From JBHPCZ01 sp042573625 (GTDB lineage Bacteria > Desulfobacterota > Desulfobacteria > Desulfobacterales > UBA11574), in the NCBI GenBank assembly GCA_042573625.1, contig JBHPCZ010000036.1, positions 1 to 26,192 on the forward strand: 26,192 nt of DNA, in the 5' to 3' direction. This document shows positions 23,154 to 26,192 of this stretch, piece by piece. Under the pieces are notes generated by a model. That model did no database searches, was not told the DNA's origin, and worked only from the letters and a program-made list of their open reading frames with translations. Both the position numbers and the translations under genes were made by a program. Position 1 is the first letter of the stretch. Each line of letters starts with the position of its first letter.

Positions 23154-26077
23154 AGCAGTCGCGCCCCTTTTCCCAGATTTTGCTATGGACCGCTATGGGA
23201 GTGGTCATTGTTGCCGTGATTGCGACCGGAATACTGACCAACACCACCCTGCGCTCAATAGAAAAAAATCTTCCAAACACGCTGCTCAGAGAGCTTCATG
23301 ATCTTACCCTTGTCCTTCAGGATCTTGCAGAAGTCGTTTACGCCGCCGAACAAACGAAAGTGACACCCAATTCTGAAAACTTTAAGCGGCTTCGCAATAA
23401 AGTTACAACTGTTTATGACGGTGTTGTAAAACTACGCAATACCTATGTATTTGACAATCTGATTCAGGCTTCTGATTTCCACGCCGTTGTCGCTCCGGCC
23501 ATTGCCGATTTGCGAATCTGGCTTTCTGAGGGTGTCTCGGGCTATGGCCCGGAAACAGGCACAACGGTTGACATCGCCCTGTCGCGTATCTCCAGGGCGT
23601 TTCAGAAGGCCAGAGCTTTGAACTACGATTCCCAAATAGCTGCCCAGAAGATGCTGAATGAGGAACGCAATCGGCTTGACCAATTTTTGTTCAGTGTCAA
23701 TCTGCTTTTCATACTGACCCTGGTGATCACGTCCATCATGGTTTTTCTCTTCATCCGCCAGCAGGTTCTGACACGTCGCGAGGTTGAGTCCCAGGCGGAA
23801 CTGAGGCGCGCCGAACGGTCCATACAGGAAAGCGAAGAGCTATACAGCAAGCTGGTTGCCGCCATACCGGATATGGTAGTACGCACGGATGTTGACGGAC
23901 AGATTCTCTTTGTCAATGAAGTCGCTCTTCAAATGAGCGGGTACAGCAGGGAAGAACTGGAAGGCAAAAGCATCCTCCAATTTATCGCGACGAAGGATCA
24001 TGAAGCAGTGGTCGAAAACTTGAAACTCATGTTTGACCGCAAACTGGGTCCCAAAGAATATCATCTCGTTATGGCGGACGGTAAAGAACTTCTCTTTGAA
24101 GTCAATTCAGATGTTCTCCGCAGGAAGGATGGATCACCGTATGGTATTGTAAATGTTTGTCGCGATATTACCGCGCGAAAGCAAGCAGAAGATGCGCTTC
24201 GGGAGAGTGAAGAACGATACCGGAGTCTCTTCAAAAACAATCACTCTGTAATGCTCCTTATTGATCCTGAGAATACGGATATTGTTGATGCCAATCCAGC
24301 GGCTATTACCTTTTATGGCTGGAACTATGAAGAACTTACCCGCATGAAGATTACTGATATTAATACACTCACAAACGAACAGGTATTTCAGGAAATAGAG
24401 CGAGCGAAGACACAACAACGCCGAATATTTTACTTCTGTCATCGCTTGGCGAGTGGTGAAATCCGTGATGTTGAAGTATACAGCAGCCTCATTTTTGTTC
24501 ATGGTAGGAAACTTCTATATTCGATTATTTATGACATTACCGAGCGCAAACAGACCGAAGATGCGTTACGTGAAAGCGAAGAAAAGTATCGTTTGTTGAT
24601 AGGCAATCTGCCAAACATTGTTTTCAAAGGATATAAAGATGGATCTATTGATTTCATTGATGACAAGGTTGAGTTGTTAATAGGTTATAAAAAAGATGAA
24701 TTCAATTTGCGTAAAATAAACTGGTTGGACATCGTCGTTGAAGAAGACAAAGAAAAAATCCGACAAATTTTCATAGAGGCATTAAAAACTGACAAGTCGT
24801 ACGTTAGAGAATATAGAGTAAAAACGAAAACAGGAGATATTCTATGGATACAGGAAGGAAGTCAAATAGTTTGTAATGAAAGTGGAGAAATTGAATACGT
24901 AGACGGAGCCTTTTTAGATATTACAAGACACAAGAAACTAGAGATTCAACTTCAACAGTTGGACAGGATTGAAAGTGTTGGCAAATTAGCAGGCGGCATT
25001 GCCCATGACTTCAACAACCTCCTTATGGGCATCCAGGGACGCACATCATTGATACTGATGGATTCTGATGCCTCCCATTCTAATGTTGAACACCTCAAAG
25101 GAATTGAGGATTATGTCAAAAGTGCGGCGAATCTTACCAGGCAACTATTGGGTTTTGCGAGAGGCGGAAAATATGAAGTCAAACCGACTGATTTAAACGA
25201 GCTCATCAAAAGAGAAAATCAAATGTTTGGCCGCACGAGGAAGGAGATTGAAATTCGGGAAAATTTTGACAAGAATCTTTGGACGGTAGATGTTGATCAG
25301 GGACAGATTGAACAGGTGCTTTTGAATATTTATGTCAATGCCTGGCAGGCCATGCCCGAAGGTGGTGATCTCTATATGCAGACTGAAAATATAATAATTG
25401 ATGAGGAATACAGCAAGCCGTATCAGGTGGAGCCAGGGAATTATGTAAAGATCTCCATAACGGATACCGGTGTGGGTATGGATGAGGCAACCCGGCAAAG
25501 GATATTTGATCCCTTCTTTACAACCAAGGAGATGGGAAGAGGGACAGGGCTGGGATTGGCATCCGCTTATGGAATAATAAAAAATCACAATGGTTTCATT
25601 AATGTCTACAGTGAGACAGATGAAGGGACAACGTTTAATATCTATCTCCCGGCTTCTGAGAAAGAGGCGGTGAAGGAAGAGAAACTCAATGAAAAATTGT
25701 TTAAGGGTACAGAAACACTTCTTCTTGTTGATGATGAGGATATAATTATAGAGGTCGGTCAGGGGATTATTGAAAATTTGGGTTATAAGGTCTTGACTGC
25801 GAAGAGTGGAAAAGAGGCAATAGAAATCTACGAAAAAAACCGGGGCCGGATTGACATGGTTATTCTGGATATGATTATGCCGGACATGGGTGGCGGAGAA
25901 ACTTACGACAGATTAAAAGAGATCAATCCGGACATCAAAGTTCTCCTTGCAAGCGGGTACAGCATCAACGGTCAGGCAACCGAAATACTGGAGCGGGGTT
26001 GTAATGGTTTTATTCAGAAACCATTTAATATAACGGATTTGTCAAAAAGAATAAGAGAGATTTTAGACGAAGAATAA
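23150..26077 (+). CDS. Hybrid sensor histidine kinase with three PAS domains
   Basis: An inner-membrane sensor of 975 residues. Helix 1 is at about 9-31, a helical periplasmic domain of about 150 residues follows, and helix 2 is at about 182-203. PAS domains lie at about 230-340, 356-465 and 481-595, each closed by a DIT(A/E/R) segment. The dimerisation domain has GGIAHDFNNLL with the phospho-accepting H619. The ATPase domain has an N box (NIYVNAWQAMPEGG), DTGVGMD and GRGTGLGLASAYG. A receiver domain (850-970) has the acidic pocket VDDED, phospho-acceptor D907 (ILDMIMPD) and a KPF lysine. It starts inside the TAXI gene's stop. The periplasmic domain probably reads the TAXI protein. No output regulator is in the window, so a phosphotransfer partner lies elsewhere. 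From PAS3 onward the base composition looks more AT-rich, suggesting mosaic origin. Confidence 0.92.
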   Translation: MKQSRPFSQILLWTAMGVVIVAVIATGILTNTTLRSIEKNLPNTLLRELHDLTLVLQDLAEVVYAAEQTKVTPNSENFKRLRNKVTTVYDGVVKLRNTYVFDNLIQASDFHAVVAPAIADLRIWLSEGVSGYGPETGTTVDIALSRISRAFQKARALNYDSQIAAQKMLNEERNRLDQFLFSVNLLFILTLVITSIMVFLFIRQQVLTRREVESQAELRRAERSIQESEELYSKLVAAIPDMVVRTDVDGQILFVNEVALQMSGYSREELEGKSILQFIATKDHEAVVENLKLMFDRKLGPKEYHLVMADGKELLFEVNSDVLRRKDGSPYGIVNVCRDITARKQAEDALRESEERYRSLFKNNHSVMLLIDPENTDIVDANPAAITFYGWNYEELTRMKITDINTLTNEQVFQEIERAKTQQRRIFYFCHRLASGEIRDVEVYSSLIFVHGRKLLYSIIYDITERKQTEDALRESEEKYRLLIGNLPNIVFKGYKDGSIDFIDDKVELLIGYKKDEFNLRKINWLDIVVEEDKEKIRQIFIEALKTDKSYVREYRVKTKTGDILWIQEGSQIVCNESGEIEYVDGAFLDITRHKKLEIQLQQLDRIESVGKLAGGIAHDFNNLLMGIQGRTSLILMDSDASHSNVEHLKGIEDYVKSAANLTRQLLGFARGGKYEVKPTDLNELIKRENQMFGRTRKEIEIRENFDKNLWTVDVDQGQIEQVLLNIYVNAWQAMPEGGDLYMQTENIIIDEEYSKPYQVEPGNYVKISITDTGVGMDEATRQRIFDPFFTTKEMGRGTGLGLASAYGIIKNHNGFINVYSETDEGTTFNIYLPASEKEAVKEEKLNEKLFKGTETLLLVDDEDIIIEVGQGIIENLGYKVLTAKSGKEAIEIYEKNRGRIDMVILDMIMPDMGGGETYDRLKEINPDIKVLLASGYSINGQATEILERGCNGFIQKPFNITDLSKRIREILDEE

Positions 26078-26078
26078 A

Positions 26079-26094
26079 AAGGGTTTCTGCCCTT
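26079..26094 (+). terminator. Weak hairpin after the histidine kinase gene
   Basis: AAGGG (26079-26083) pairs with CCCTT (26090-26094) around six bases, two bases after the stop codon. No T-run follows, so termination here is doubtful. Confidence 0.25.
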
Positions 26095-26116
26095 GGCAAA
26101 TCTGAGATAGCTGCAA

Positions 26117-26192
26117 CAAGTTACAACTATCTGAGGGGTCGGGGAGTTTTCGCTGTTAAGTCGCTCCATGGATAATCAGGTTTCAAACCGTG
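26117..26192 (+). repeat. Gene-start repeat copy C, running off the window
   Basis: This carries the same leader block as copies A (24 identical bases at 26127-26150) and B (41 identical bases at 26138-26178). It is the third member of the family and the only one whose downstream part cannot be seen. With copy B it brackets the TAXI-kinase pair in inverted orientation. Confidence 0.75.
26168..26192 (+). CDS. Possible start of an unidentified gene, cut by the window end
   Basis: ATG 26168 opens a frame reading MDNQVSNR up to the last base. Copies A and B encode related openings (MDDQILKRV and MDNHLSNRV), which implies selection on protein sequence in their common ancestor. No clear ribosome site precedes the ATG. 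Eight residues are too few to name a family. It may be an intact gene of which A and B are relics, or another relic. Confidence 0.4.

Noticed and set aside
1..26192. CRISPR array, tRNA or rRNA genes
   Set aside because: I saw no regularly spaced direct repeats and no tRNA cloverleaf or rRNA signature on either strand when reading by eye; no search program was run.

Overview
The window looks like chromosomal DNA of an anaerobic, probably sulfate-reducing Desulfobacterota (Desulfobacterales-type deltaproteobacterium). The grounds are a selenocysteine-containing periplasmic formate dehydrogenase without a membrane subunit, its accessory protein FdhE, a PAS-rich hybrid histidine kinase, a radical SAM/B12 protein and intergenic palindromes of a kind common in such genomes. 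This taxonomic call is an inference from gene content; there is no rRNA or other taxonomic marker.

Layout. 1-411: a broken four-helix-bundle (S23/IVP-type) gene between short inverted repeats. 412-3400 (+): an energy-coupling-factor (ECF) importer module, with a fused double ATPase, an EcfT membrane protein and a P-loop protein of unknown role; no substrate-binding S component is visible. 3489-5844 (-): a crcB fluoride channel overlapping a DUF190 gene, then an orphan GspE/PilB-type ATPase. 6409-6675 (+): an HU-family protein with a strong terminator. 6786-9831 (-): a YhdH/AcuI-type reductase, a YegS/DagK-type lipid kinase and a secreted protein of unknown function. 10164-12382 (+): a B12-binding radical SAM protein and a TlpA-like thioredoxin lipoprotein. 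12409-19549 (-): a DsbD-type thiol reductase, fdhE, fdhB and fdhA. 20182-20967 (+): a TatD-family nuclease. 20968-22076: a 1.1-kb non-coding stretch with decayed gene starts and a miniature transposable element. 22077-26077 (+): a TAXI-family periplasmic binding protein whose stop overlaps the start of a 975-residue hybrid histidine kinase. A further reading frame probably begins at 26168 and is cut by the window end.

How the parts work together. FdhA (Tat-exported, Mo/W-bis-MGD, Sec192) and FdhB (four [4Fe-4S] clusters) should form a soluble periplasmic formate dehydrogenase. It probably gives electrons to periplasmic c-type cytochromes encoded elsewhere, with FdhE acting in its maturation. 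fdhA is read as one gene through an in-frame UGA, and a SECIS-like hairpin lies at the spacing seen in E. coli fdhF. DsbD and the TlpA-like lipoprotein could form a thiol-reducing relay outside the cytoplasmic membrane.

The most interesting item is the TAXI-receptor/histidine-kinase pair. TAXI proteins normally feed TRAP transporters, but here the translationally coupled partner is a membrane sensor kinase with three PAS domains and its own receiver domain, which suggests a ligand-sensing system. Copies of one gene-start sequence lie on both sides of this pair, and a MITE with a 5-bp target duplication lies just upstream, so the locus appears to have been rearranged.
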